A stretch of 64,000 nt of DNA, taken from positions 29,505,540 through 29,569,539 of the forward strand of contig BSYO01000003.1 of the NCBI GenBank assembly GCA_033239525.1, read 5' to 3'. The position numbers and the translations under genes are program-made. Below are positions 21,010-33,000 of the stretch, piece after piece. The notes beneath the pieces were generated by a model. It worked only from the letters and a program-made list of their open reading frames with translations. It made no database searches and was not told the origin of the DNA. The DNA is from Nepenthes gracilis. Lineage: Eukaryota > Streptophyta > Magnoliopsida > Caryophyllales > Nepenthaceae. Each line of letters opens with the position of its first letter. The stretch's first letter is position 1.

Positions 21010-21330
21010 AATGGCTAACCACACACAACGACCATCACTGCTCACGCTTCGATTCATGCACAAATCCGACAAACCGTCACTGAAATCCGTCAAACTTTGG
21101 CCCGAATTGAATGAGAACACAACGCACAACATCCCTCGCCTCCTGAACATTCCCCACCTCTTCGAGTTTCCTCTTCGATTACAGCCCCGTTCTCTCACCT
21201 TCGTTCGCCTGTCACAGAAATCACGTATTTCTCCGGCTAGAACGTTAGCAGCTGGCTCTTTCATATCGAACAATTCTTCTGGAAACATCGAACTCCATCG
21301 GAACAGAAATTAGTCATCGCCGCCGTCTAC
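21010..21330 (+). pseudogene. Gag N-terminal region
   Basis: Upstream of the long ORF the protein-like text passes through different frames and a TAG near 21238 (HIEQFFWKHRTPSEQK before AAVYLTGDDLQWYTW). The wording is that of Ty3/gypsy retrotransposon gag. The stop means the gag start is separated from the open remainder. Confidence 0.6.
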
Positions 21331-22695
21331 TTGACCGGCGATGATCTCCAGTGGTATACATGGATGCGCGCAACACGACAAATCTCGACCTGGAAATTTT
21401 TCTCCAGGGATCTTCAGCAAAAATTTAGGCCGCCTTCGTCCTTAACTCACAAAGCCCCTCTGCCCCATCTTCGCCAGACTTCAATAGCTTCTGCTTACAC
21501 GGCTGATGTCGCGCCCCCCTCGATTCGAACTTCAGGGCAGATTGTTGCTCAGACGATTCCATCTGTGTCTGACTCTCAATTGGCAACAGTAGCTGCTCCT
21601 GCGACGGTATGCGTCCCAGCGATTGAGAGTGCTGGTTCTTCATCCTCTCCTGGTCGATCAAAAACTTCGGATGAGGTTTTACGAAAAGCTCAGCTTGATC
21701 TCAACCGCAGAGACTCAGGGCTTACTTGCATGGGATGGGCTCCTGGAGGAAAGCTAGTAGCATTAGTTGGAGGCTTCAACAACAGGAATCCTAATGCTAA
21801 GGTGCTGACTAGGGACAAGATTGGGGCTTGGAAGACCTTATTGCCAAACGAAACGGCCGGTTCAGCGCCGACACCACATGATTTCGTTGATGAGGCAAAT
21901 GTATTCAGTCATCTCCAACCAGAGATACCGAAATCTCTCAGGATTCCTACCACTAAATTGTTCACCAAGCCTTTGAACGTAAGTCCACAACTGTCTTCTC
22001 AAACTCCACCACTCCCACAACCGCAAACTCTAACCCCAGCTTTATCCCGCAAACTACCCTCACCACCAGGCACCACAATCGCTCGTCATCCTTCCTTACC
22101 TCCACTAGATATTGCTCCCTTCGTGGCGTCCGTACTTCCACAGGACGACCGCATCACTGGCTCTGCTTCCACTAGGGCTCAAATTCCACAATCCCTCAAT
22201 GGAACCCCACTTTCACGGAATCGAATCGAACGATACCGCAACCCGTCTGCAAATTTCCCAGTTCTTTCCACCCCGTCGCCAATCATGACTTGTGTCTCAG
22301 ATAGCTTCGCCCAAAAGGCTCAACCCACGCCAGCCATGCTTCACGCTTCCACTGATGCACACATCATCTCTCATTTTCATTTGGCCAAGCTCCACATTCT
22401 GAGATTGCGATTTGCGAATTTTCGGGACTTGCTCAGCACTGTTGTAATTTCAGGAGATTATGTGCCCCTGCTCCTGTCCAACCTTTGCAAGGCCTGGACA
22501 GCTCTTCTAGGGTGCTTACTTCTTTTAATCACTCCAGCCGCCAATGTCACTTGCATAACTGGAATAATAGCCGAGCGAAATCAGGAATCGCTTTTGCAGC
22601 TCTTCCAAATGGTGCTTTCATTGAGAGCAGTCTCGGCCCGGAGAGGGTTACCTGCGGAGGGGCTGACCTGCTGCCGGTGCGCTGAGGCGGAGTAA
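21331..22695 (+). CDS. Chimeric open frame: gag core fused to unknown Pro/Ser-rich protein
   Basis: 455 codons including the stop remain open while neighbouring elements are riddled with stops. The first coded residues are gag (LTGDDLQWYTWM, FFSRDLQQKFRP). The frame is open upstream only to the TAG near 21238 and begins here with TTG, so no good ATG is evident. From about residue 115 the text changes to an unrelated segment (SGLTCMGWAPGGKLVALVGG, then IPKSLRIPTTKLFTKPL) and a long Pro/Ser/Thr-rich region, ending in a Leu-rich stretch and a Cys-rich tail. I do not recognise the non-gag part. It could be a captured host exon. No function is proposed. Confidence 0.45.
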   Translation: MTGDDLQWYTWMRATRQISTWKFFSRDLQQKFRPPSSLTHKAPLPHLRQTSIASAYTADVAPPSIRTSGQIVAQTIPSVSDSQLATVAAPATVCVPAIESAGSSSSPGRSKTSDEVLRKAQLDLNRRDSGLTCMGWAPGGKLVALVGGFNNRNPNAKVLTRDKIGAWKTLLPNETAGSAPTPHDFVDEANVFSHLQPEIPKSLRIPTTKLFTKPLNVSPQLSSQTPPLPQPQTLTPALSRKLPSPPGTTIARHPSLPPLDIAPFVASVLPQDDRITGSASTRAQIPQSLNGTPLSRNRIERYRNPSANFPVLSTPSPIMTCVSDSFAQKAQPTPAMLHASTDAHIISHFHLAKLHILRLRFANFRDLLSTVVISGDYVPLLLSNLCKAWTALLGCLLLLITPAANVTCITGIIAERNQESLLQLFQMVLSLRAVSARRGLPAEGLTCCRCAEAE

Positions 22696-22760
22696 AGTAT
22701 CGTAGAGTGAAAGCTGCTAAGTGAAGTGTCGCAGAGTGTAGCCGCCAAGGTCGCGGCTGT

Positions 22761-22778
22761 TGAAGGAGGGAGGAATGA
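22761..22778 (+). other. Polypurine tract
   Basis: GAAGGAGGGAGGAATGA-type purine run directly before the LTR TG. This is the plus-strand priming site expected for an LTR element. Confidence 0.65.
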
Positions 22779-22895
22779 TGTGAGTCCCACATTGAAAAGT
22801 TTGAGGTAAAACCTCCAACTTATAAGTTAGGGGCTCTCCCTCCTACTAGACTGGTCTTTTGGGATGGACTCTCCCTCTAGCTTATACTCGCATCA
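22779..22895 (+). repeat. 3' LTR, about 117 bp
   Basis: Begins TGTGAGTCCCACATTG, a common plant LTR start, and ends at GCATCA. The same six bases precede the primer-like site at 20907. If these ends are right, the LTR is unusually short, in the TRIM size range. Confidence 0.55.
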
Positions 22896-23157
22896 TGATG
22901 ATTGTAGATACCTTGTAATTAAGTGATGCAAATAAGATTACCTATAATTACTTCGAAAAAAAGAGCTGTCAGGCGGTGTCCATAATTGTTGGGAACCGCC
23001 CAATTTAAATCTTTTGGGCCATGTTCGGTTGCTAGAATAAGGTGGAAATAAGGTGGGAATAGATATTCCTCCGTTTGATTATAAATTTAATTGGGAATAA
23101 ATATTTTTAAAAAATATTTATTTTTATATTTGTGGGAATATCTATTCCCATATCCCA
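22896..23157. repeat. Fold-back sequence, possible MITE
   Basis: GGGAATAGATATTCC at 23055-23069 is perfectly complementary to GGAATATCTATTCCC at 23135-23149, with imperfect extension outward (GGTGGGAATAG versus TATTCCCATATCCCAC). A GGGCCATGTTCGGTTG phrase before it resembles the ends of plant hAT or PIF miniature elements. Terminal repeats and target duplication are not resolved. Confidence 0.4.
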
Positions 23158-23560
23158 CTATTATTATTATTATTAATTAGAATTATATTTTATAATAATA
23201 ATAATAATAATTATTATTTATAATTATAATAATCATAATTATTTTATATTATTATTATATTTAATTATTATTATATTTAATTATTATTATTATTATATTT
23301 TACTATTATTATTAAATTTTTAATAATAATAATTATTATATTATTGTTATTATTATGTTTTATAATAATAATAATAATTATTATTATTATGTTTATTATT
23401 ATTATTATTATTACTCTTGCTATTACCATTATTATTATTAATATTTTTATCTTATTTCTCATATTATTTTATAAATTAAATAAAAAATATTAATTTTAAT
23501 TTATTTTATTTTAATAATTAAATATGAGAATAATAATTTTAATTATATTATATTTTATTT
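23158..23560. repeat. ATT/TAA trinucleotide-rich tract
   Basis: About 400 bases made almost only of A and T with long ATT and AATA runs in both orientations, able to fold on itself. It ends about 200 bp before the MBOAT start codon, so it lies in or next to that gene's promoter. Confidence 0.85.
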
Positions 23561-23766
23561 TTTAAAATAATTATTTTATTTTATTAAAACAATTAAACGC
23601 ATGTTGGAGAAAGAAAAAGGGATGGGCCGCACCCTTGATTTTGAATCGTACTTCGTCCCACTTATTTCCGACGGTGACGGCGTTCCCACTTTCTCAGTAC
23701 AGTTTGTTAAGCTGATGAACTCCGATTGCCGCCCCCGCTGAAGATCGAGAGACCTGTTAAGCATTA
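23561..23766 (+). promoter_or_regulatory. MBOAT gene 5' flank and probable 5' UTR
   Basis: Less AT-rich stretch just before the start codon, containing GGGATGGGCCGCACCC. GGGCC/TGGGCC motifs are frequent in promoters of constitutively expressed plant genes. No clear TATA box is visible. The transcription start cannot be placed from sequence alone. Confidence 0.4.
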
Positions 23767-24029
23767 ATGGGGAGGAGCTCGTGGGAGCGAAGAGAGCTTG
23801 CTTTGATTATTGTATATGCTGCTTGTTTCTACGTCTTCATCATCCGTTGCTCTCTTCAACTCTCTAATGGTTCTCTGTCTCACTCTATTGTCGCTTATTC
23901 ATCTCTATGATATCTGTGATATAATTCCAAATTTCCTCGTATTTTTAATTTTTATTGATTCGATAAATCACAGATTATCGTGGAATGCTTCGTGGTCTCC
24001 GCCCTGGATGGCTGGCTAGTGGACTCAAC
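23767..24029 (+). CDS. MBOAT exons 1-2
   Basis: Exon 1 (23767-23869) starts at ATG GGG AGG AGC and encodes a short positive N-terminus and the first membrane segment ([17 protein letters not shown]). Exon 2 (23974-24029) completes a split Asp codon and gives [18 protein letters not shown], close to the conserved GLRPGWL of the plant family. The upstream ATG was chosen because it gives the family's expected N-terminal length. Confidence 0.85.
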
Positions 24030-27000
24030 GTAAGATATTCTGTCAGTGATTTTTAGATCACTGTCGTGCTCGTTTCCATTTAATTAGGGAATAGGAAACT
24101 TCTTTCCTCCTGTTCTCTCATACCTGCTTGAGCCTGCAGCTCGTAATTTGATAATTACGGTTTAAGCAAGTGTGACCATATTAGTTCTGGCATAAAATTT
24201 GAACCTGTTTCTCCTCTTTTTTCCCCCCTCTTTTTTTAGATCCTTTGCTGGGTGAAAGTTGGACGTACTTATATAATGAGGGCCTTTCGGAGTGAGCGAC
24301 TCAATTATGGAACAAAGTAATGAATGAACTTGATTGTCTAATTTACAATTTTTTGGTAACAAAAGCTGCAGGAGATGGTAACTAACATATGTCCGAAAAA
24401 CTTCGTATGCTGTCTGGTTTCTGTGAATTAGGCTTAGGAATCGGTATCAGAATGGACCATTTCATTACCTAATATTCAGTTGAGGGTAATTCAATTCCTA
24501 TTCCGATTGAGGCAGAATGAAGATTCCCCTAATTTGATTCCCTATACAATACTTGCCACTATTTAATTTATTGTTAGTTCTTTATTTATCAGTTCTTGCT
24601 CTTTCTTTCGAAAGAAGAATCGGCTTCCATTCCACTAATAGTAACCTAGCCACCACCATTTTGATTTCAATTCCTACCCTCAACCAAACATGTAGTGGGA
24701 ATTTATGATTTCAATTCTAATTTCCTTCCCCATTGATTTCGATTATATAACTTGAACCAAGTAGCCCCTTATGAAAAGTGTTTATTTGATCGATGTTTAT
24801 TGTATTTTGATCATTGAAGAAATAACGTGGCACAAGCGCTTCATTAAGAGTGGCTATGTTGACATATCTCAAGCCGCATTGTCTGATTGTTTTATTGGGA
24901 TCAGTGATTATGTGATGTAAAGCTTGATATCTTGTACAATCACTTTGATGTATAGAACCTGCACTATAATAGAAAGGAAATAGAAGCAAAAGGGTCAAGA
25001 AGGGATCAGGATCTATAGGAAGCGATCTTGTACAATCACTTTGATATTTCTCCTTGACTGCTTCTTGTGATTTCTTGTTGTCTTTCTTAATATGCAAATT
25101 TCCCCTGTGGTGAGAACATCCTTGTCCTCAAGAATGGGAGGATATTGTTCTGCTTGGTTTAAGGCTTCATCACCCAGGCTTCATTCTCAGTAGGCAAGTT
25201 TGTCTATTGAAGAAAAAGTTGAGGAGCTGGTTTGCCTTGTCTATGTATTGTTCTTGTATCTAGAACCTTGTGATAGAAGATAAGGAATTCATCATCTTCA
25301 GTGAGGATTGGTAAGTTAGGTTCAATATTGACATGATTTCCCATTTTATTTGTGCGAAGGGAAGTATGGAAAACAGGATGTATATTTGAAGTAGGTGGGT
25401 GTTGAATCTCGTAATCTTCCTTCTTTCAATGATAGAAAATGGGCAATAATAACACTTTGTAGATATTTCAAATTTCTCAGATATACCTTATCAACTATAC
25501 TTAAATAAGCTTCTATTCAATTTTGTTTGCATAAAGGCTCCAATTCTGAGAAATGAGAATTTGGTCTTTGTGAGAACAAGTAATGCATGGATGAAAATAT
25601 CGGTATTGGTATTAGTATTGGTTGCGATCATATCGGTATTGAATATGTTGGACAATATGTTTTGTTATCAGATATATTGGGCAGAAAAAAATTTCTGAGA
25701 ATTATAAGTTGATAGGGTTGTATCGACTAACATATTATTTGTATCAACTAATACATTAGGCAAATATTGGCTGTAGTGGTTGGTATTTAAAATATTGGCT
25801 GTTATAGAAACATATCGTCATATTGTCGTTGTGTGGTAAAATGTTGGTATTGAGGAGCTCTAATGTTGATACGTATCTGTTGATGTATTGTATTGGTTGA
25901 TATTTTCATCCATGAATTGATGGCTAGTATGTTGGTGCAAATAGAAGAATCGAATCATAATTGACAAGTGCTAATTGTTGGAGCCTTTGCACATGGTTTA
26001 TGTCCTGCCATGCATGTTAAGTAACTTTCCAAGCATTGATTGAACCCCTCGGACTTGCTATTGGTTTGATGGCGATATGTAGTGCTGAAATGTAGTTTTG
26101 GTCCTAGCCCTTTGAAGATTGATAGTGCTTGCCCAAATGCTTTTGAGAACAATTTGTCTTGATAAAGAAAGATACATTAAGTCCATGTAGCTTTGGGATG
26201 ATATGAAGGAATGAGATTTCCAGCTTTTATATTGAATTTATAACAATTAGAAAAATAGCATTTTTCCCATTTGATGGTGGCAAGCTTTCATTAATGTCCA
26301 TTGTTTTACGATTCCCATCTTGGGTAGGTATTGGTAGAAGTTGTAGAAGACCTGCATAATATAATCTCGATACCTTATTCCCTTGATGGATATCACCATA
26401 AATTGAAGGACTTGTTAATGAAGGTCAAACAAATAGAAAATTTGTCTGATTCTATGATATGTGCTGACTCCTCCGTATTGTCCTTGCAAATCATAGGAGT
26501 GCAATGCAGAAATTAATTTTCTTCTCAAGTCTTTATGTGAGCCAATTGTAGAGTTTTTCTTTGCATTTAAGGAAGCCATTGCTACAAGTATCAGGCAGTT
26601 TACCCTTTGTGTCAATGGTTTGAACAATGAGTAAATGTGGGGGGCCACTGGATCCCATTGATAGCAGTCTAACACTTCTGTATCCTAGTTGGTGATATTG
26701 TAGTCATGGCATAGTATTGCAAAGATTCATCCCTTCTTGGTAAGGCATGATCTATAAGCGTACAATATCATCTACTCCTTTCTTGTATTGAATGGTACGT
26801 TGCTGTCCTAGGATTTTAGTGAGACTATGGTGTTGGAGAGCTGTGTTAAACCTTTTTTTTAATAGATGATTGAGGCTTTCATGATTGGCCTTGATTATGA
26901 AGCTATTATGTTGTAGGTATTGTCTCCACATAGAGATAGCATATAAAATGGCTTATGTTCTCGTTCAGAGGCAGATCAACCTTTTTCTTCATGCAAAAAT

Positions 27001-30000
27001 ATTTCTAGATGAATGCCAAGGGTGTGCCATGTTATTATAAAAAAAGCTCCCATGCTTGTAGCAGAGGCATCTATTTTGAGAACCAATGGAACAGAGACAT
27101 TGGGATCGTTAGCTAGACTCCCCCCTGGCAGAAATGATATAGCTCAAGCATTCAATATATATATATATATTGCCAAAGGAAAATCTGGATTGCTTAGCAT
27201 AGAGCTGGTGTTGTCTTAGTAAAAGGAAGACAACAGTGAGTGAGGTGTTCTGTGAGCTTTTGGATGGAAGAGATGTGGACTAAAATGCCATCGAAGAATA
27301 CTAAGACAGATTAAGATATGATTCATGAGTGATTGGAATGCTGTGGGAAAATTAGTGAGGACAAATGGCATGCAAAGGAATTCATAGTGTTCTTGATGAG
27401 TTTGAAAGATAGTTTTATGTGTCAAGAAGATGCATGCCGATTTGATGATATCTAGATCTTAATTCCATCTTAGAGAAATAAGGAGATATCCTTGTCACTC
27501 ATGAAGAATATAATTGATGATTTGAATAGGAAACTTGTTCTTGATAGTTATCTCATTAAGCTCACTATAGTCAACACAAAATCGAAGTAGCATCCTTTTT
27601 ATTGATTAGAATGATAGGTGAAGCAAAATGACTAGTATTTGGTTGAATGAGATAGGTTTGGAGCATTTATGTAATTTTTCCAATCTCCTTTTTGTTGGTG
27701 ACTTTATCTATAGGGAGGGATGCATAGTGGTTTAGCATTGAAATGAACGAGATGGTTGTGAAATTTATTAGGTGGAAGTTGAGATAGTATGGAAAATATG
27801 TCCCGAAATTGTAGCAAAAGGACTTGTAAGGGAGGCAGTGTGGTTTCCAGATCTTCGGAAAGATTGTTGAACCTGAAGTTGAGATGGTGAAGATGTGAAT
27901 CTAGAACCCTTATCCTTGGTTGGGCCATTTGTGTAAGGTTGTGTCTGAGGGGAAAAAAAAGGGGAGAAGAATGATCCAATGTACCCTGGTATTCGATTGC
28001 TGATTATTAAGAGAATGGGGCTACAGTGGTTGAGCCAGCCAGTTGAACACCATATGATAATTCCCTATTCTCAAGAGTCTTAAATCATCCATGGAGGGAT
28101 GGCTCTGCATCTTCCAGGTTACCACTTGACATTTGGATTTGCTAATTACGTTGCTACCACCAGCCATAGTAACATATAATGCAACTGTACCCACAATAGG
28201 CCTATTGGAAATGCAACTTCCACTATCTACAACTATGAAAATTGGTTTATGTTGTAGAAAGCCTTTGATTAGGATGGTTTTACTAGAGGGATTGCCAAAT
28301 ATTGCATGCATGGAAATTTCCAAATGCTCTTTCTCCTTGGGAGCATAGTCTTCGTCCTCTTGTGTAAGCATGTCATGATCCAATTCTGATCAAGCAAGAA
28401 GAGCATTTTATAGTCTATCCTTACATTGATGGCATGGGTTGAACTTTTCATCACATCTGTAGCACAAAGTTCATGGGTCCTTTTTGGTTAAAGAGTCTAC
28501 ATGATGGATGTTTGAGTGGAAAGTGAGTATGGTGATTTCAGAGGATGGGGTTCTTGGAGGGAATGATGGTTTATCTGTGGTAGACAACTTGGTTTAACAA
28601 AGTTGTAAGGGATTTTGGTCCATTTTGCAATGAGCTCAATATTGTTCCTGAATTGGGGCTAAATTCAAAAGAATCTGATTAGGTGTTTGATCTAAGCAAC
28701 TTTTCCTTGAGCCATATATCCTCCTTGATGCCAATGAGGAAACTCTAGATGACATATTATTCAGGAAGATTGGTATTGTTCTGAAGCTTTGAAGCTCAAT
28801 ATTCCTCAAAGGGATTCTTGATATTTGTCTATTTTAGACTTTTGAGGGGGTTTATTAAATTCCTCTACAACACCAACAAGGGGCTTTTTACCAAATCGTT
28901 TGCATACATCCCCCTTAATAGATGTCCCACCTCACATAACCTTGTTGAGGAATCCCACGGATTACTCACTTGAGATATTCTGGACAGCTTGAGGATCATC
29001 TCATTTAATTTTGATCTGATCTGGATAGCTGGAAAATGATCTGATGTTATTCAGGAAATATTCTGCACAGCTTGGACAACTTGAGAAATATTCTAGACAG
29101 TGTTTAGATGATTTGATTTGATTCAGATCCGATTTGCTTTCCTTCTTTGCTGATTGTAACAGATTGGGGAATATTCTCCTATATCTCCTTTAATTCTTGA
29201 TTATTTCCACTTGTATAGATTGGTGTGCATTTGAATCATGTAGTGGAAGAATTGAGTACCTTGTTGTTACATGGTATCGGAGCTCGGTTGAGCCTTCATT
29301 GCTGAAAATCTTGCCAGGTTCAGCTTTCATTGCTGAAAAGCCTTTACATTGACCCATGGTACTTAGTGCTGAAAAGACTGCAGAATTCCTTTTTCAATTC
29401 ACCATCTTTTTTCTTCTAAAAAAATAGATTCACAAAATGTCAGGCACATCAACCCTTTCATCTGGGAAGGCTTTGGAGTATGTCCACCATTTTTCCATCA
29501 TTGGAGAACTCTAGAACATGAACCCTACCTATTGGCCAGATGCTAGAAATTATCTCAATGATCTCAAATTTGGGAATTTTTCTGAAGGGAATAGGAAAAC
29601 TAAGCCACCTAAATGACATAGGTCCAAACCCTGAAGATCCCAATTTTCCAACATGGGACGAGGTGGTCTCCATGATTATGTCATGGTTATGGAATTCTAT
29701 GCAACCAGAGATTAGTAAGAATTGTATGTCTCTCCACAACACAAGAAATATGTGAAACTATGCGCTAAATCTACTCTAAGGTGCAAGACACATTCTTAGT
29801 TTATGAACTTAAGACCAAGATTTCTTCATCCAAACAAGGTCTTCTTTCGGTGACTGCATTTGACAATTTGATGAAAGGTTTTTGGCCAGAAATGGACTAT
29901 TACCGATACTTCAAGATGAAGTGTGTTGAGGATGCCAAGGGACTCGAAGATCTTGTTGAAAAAGATAGGATCTTTGAATTCCTTAATGGCCTCAATGTGG

Positions 30001-33000
30001 AGCATGACCTAATTGAAGTTAAAATCCTTGGCAAGGAGAATTTGCCTGCATTGACCGAAGTGTGTGCTACCATTTGAGCTAAAGAAAGTGGTAGAACCTC
30101 AAACATTCAAGGGATTAGCTATGATCACTAAAGGATGTGGAGAAGACAAGGCCAACTTCATGGGACACTAGGCGTCCATTGAACAAAGGAAGGTCAGTGG
30201 GAGTACGCCAAACGGCTATGATGCAGCTATTGTAAGAAACCATGACATAGGAAAATTGCTTCAACCAACATGGTGAGGCTCAAGTGTTCAGCCGAAATAG
30301 TGGTTTCCAGAAACAGCCGCAAGCCATCCTCACCAATCAAGAGAGGTCCTCTCATGAAGGTCAACCTTGTCAAACGATTGAGAATACTGAACTCAACAAG
30401 AAACAAGTTGTTAAACTCAGAGAACTTTTAACTTCCCTAAATTAACCATCTGGTATGTGCTCATTTGCAAATTAAGGTAAGTGCTTTAATTCTCATGCCC
30501 TAGGTGCCTTAACCTTGTCCAATATTAGCTTATGGGTAATCAACTCAGGGGTTCACAAGCCACATGACCGTTTTCTCTTCCCGATTAAACTTGTACAAAC
30601 CATGTCCAAAAACAAAAAGATCACAGTGACCGTTGGATCTTCTATGTTGTTGTAGGCCTGGGCATTGTAAATATGCTCCCCTTCTTTCCCCTACACAATG
30701 TATTACAAGCGCTGAAATTATCCACAAATCTTATCTCTATTCGTTGCATGACAAAAGATTATAGTGTAACATCACATTCTTTGACACCCATTGCCTTTTT
30801 TAGGATGAAAGGATCAAATAATGGGCAAAACAAATTGATTTGCTGAGAAATGGGTGGACTCTACTACCTTTATGACATAATTGGCCAAGAAGTTCAGAGA
30901 ACAGGCTCGTCCCTAATGTGTGTTGTTAACCCCACCACATCCGAACTTTGGCTCTAGCACCTTTGCCTTGGGATCCTCCCTTCCTTTTCTCAAGACTATG
31001 TTCCCCAATTTATTTGAATGCCTTAATGTCGGTGACTTTCTTTATGATATGTGAGACTTATGAAAACACCATCTTGTGCCTTATTCTCTAAGTAATACTA
31101 GATCTTCGGTACCTTTTTCCTTGATATACACAAATATTTGGGGTCCATCTAGAATTTCTGGTGTTATTGGATCCAGGCGGTTCATTATCTTTATTGATGA
31201 TTGTGCCTAGATCACGTGAGAATTTCTTATTGAGAACAAGCCCAAAGCTAGCACTGTTATTCTTACATTCCATAACATGGTTTACATTTAATTTGCTATA
31301 CTCATTTAATGAATTTGATTCGATAATGCTCATGACTACTTTAATCAAGTCCTCTTCCTTTTCGAAACGAAGGGAATTATTCATGAAGCCTCTTATGCTA
31401 ACACTCCAAAACTGTGTCATAGAACGGAAAATAGAGATCCTCTTGAAGTTGTATGTTCCGCTTTTTTCACAACCATGTTCTAAAATCTTTTTTTGGGGGA
31501 AAGTTGTATTCATAGCCACCTATCTTATCAATAGGATGCCCTCTAAGGTGCTGGGGAACCAAAGCCCCGACAACATTCTTTTGAAATTTTTTCTGGACTT
31601 TCATATATCAAACAAATTATCACTTAAACGTGTTTAGTTGTACGTCCTTTGTATGCATTCATCTTTACAATTGGGGCTAGCATAACCTGAGAGCGCTAAA
31701 ATACATCTTTGCTGGGTACTCTCCACTACAAAAGGGGTACAAGTGCTATCATCCACCCACAAGTAAATTCTTCCTTTCAATGGATGTCACATTTTATGAA
31801 ACTGAGTCTTAATTCTAAAGTTCATGTCCTCTTCAAGTTTAGATTTCTAGAAAAGATAAGGAGAATTCGGAAGAACTTCTACCTTTGCCTCACCAAAAAA
31901 AGTCCCCTAGATTTGCCACTTGACAAATTTGTCCAACAGCCACAAACACTTATTTGCCACTTGGCAAATCTTTTGAGTAGCCCTAAAACACCAAGAATCA
32001 GGTCAGACCACTTGACCAATTTGTCAATTAGGAGCCACTATGTGTCTACTTAAGATGCGAAAAGTCCACTCAATTAGAGCAAATTCATGAGTATAGTGTA
32101 GGTGTTGATACTATTTAATCCAATATTTGTGACATTGAAAATGAGCTAGGACGTAATGGCTACAAGATCAAGGTATACCTATAGCTCCACGAGAAGGTAT
32201 CCGAACATGTATCGAATTTTAGAATCGAAACTTAGCCATATAAATTTTTATATAGTTTTTCTTACATCTTTGAACTTCACTGGGGAATATAGGTGATTTT
32301 AATTTGAATTTAAGTATTATAAAAAAAATTAGATATCCCATTGTGAAAGTCCAGGATTTTTAATGTATACTTGTGCCAATAGTTAAAAGGCCTAATACCC
32401 TCTATAAAGGGGGGATAAATTCTTGAAATCGTCTTTCATATCCGATTGTTGTCTTATTACTAATGATTATTTGCTTGTATTGGCGCACTTTTAATTAATG
32501 ACTTGCGTTCTACATACTTGATAATGATGCCATTTTGGTGTTTGCGTTCTGGGATGAACCTTGACCCTTACGGGTTTTTATGGTGTCAACTTGGCTGAAG
32601 TTTGTTCTCGTGGGGAATCAGACGTGTTGCACAATTTGTGGTTGGAAAATTCGGATCATTACAACTGGTATCAGAGACTAATTTACGAGTGGTAAGAGAA
32701 GTCTTGGTTTTCGAAAATTATCGTATGCTGAGATAGTGATGATCTAAGTTTCATTACTGTTGGCTGCTCAAATGACTCATGCGGTTTATCCGATCGTTGT
32801 AGCTCGTCTTGATGTTATTAAGAGAAGGGTGACTGAGCTTGAAACACAAGATGAGCCTTTCGACAAGATGGAAAGATGGGCGGATAGCCTCATTGTTCAG
32901 TTGAGGTCCCTGGAAAATGTGGTCAAGGACCTAATTAATAATGTTCGCGACTCGATGAGTGTTATAAGAAGTGAACATTGAGATCATTGGTAAGGTGAGC

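Larger units (their letters stand above)
20907..22895 (+). mobile_element. Gag-only short-LTR retroelement (TR-GAG-like)
   Basis: A primer-site-like TGGTGCTTTCATTGAGAGCA follows GCATCA. A Ty3-type gag comes next, then a long ORF without protease or polymerase, a purine tract and an LTR beginning TGTGAGTCCCACATTG. Such gag-only non-autonomous LTR elements are known in plants. The 5' LTR is not recognisable. The same 20-base primer-like string recurs at 22610-22629, shortly before the purine tract, which points to a rearranged or duplicated internal end. Confidence 0.6.

Noticed and set aside
23277..23462. 61-codon minus ORF of Ile/Asn
   Set aside because: Pure translation of the ATT microsatellite.
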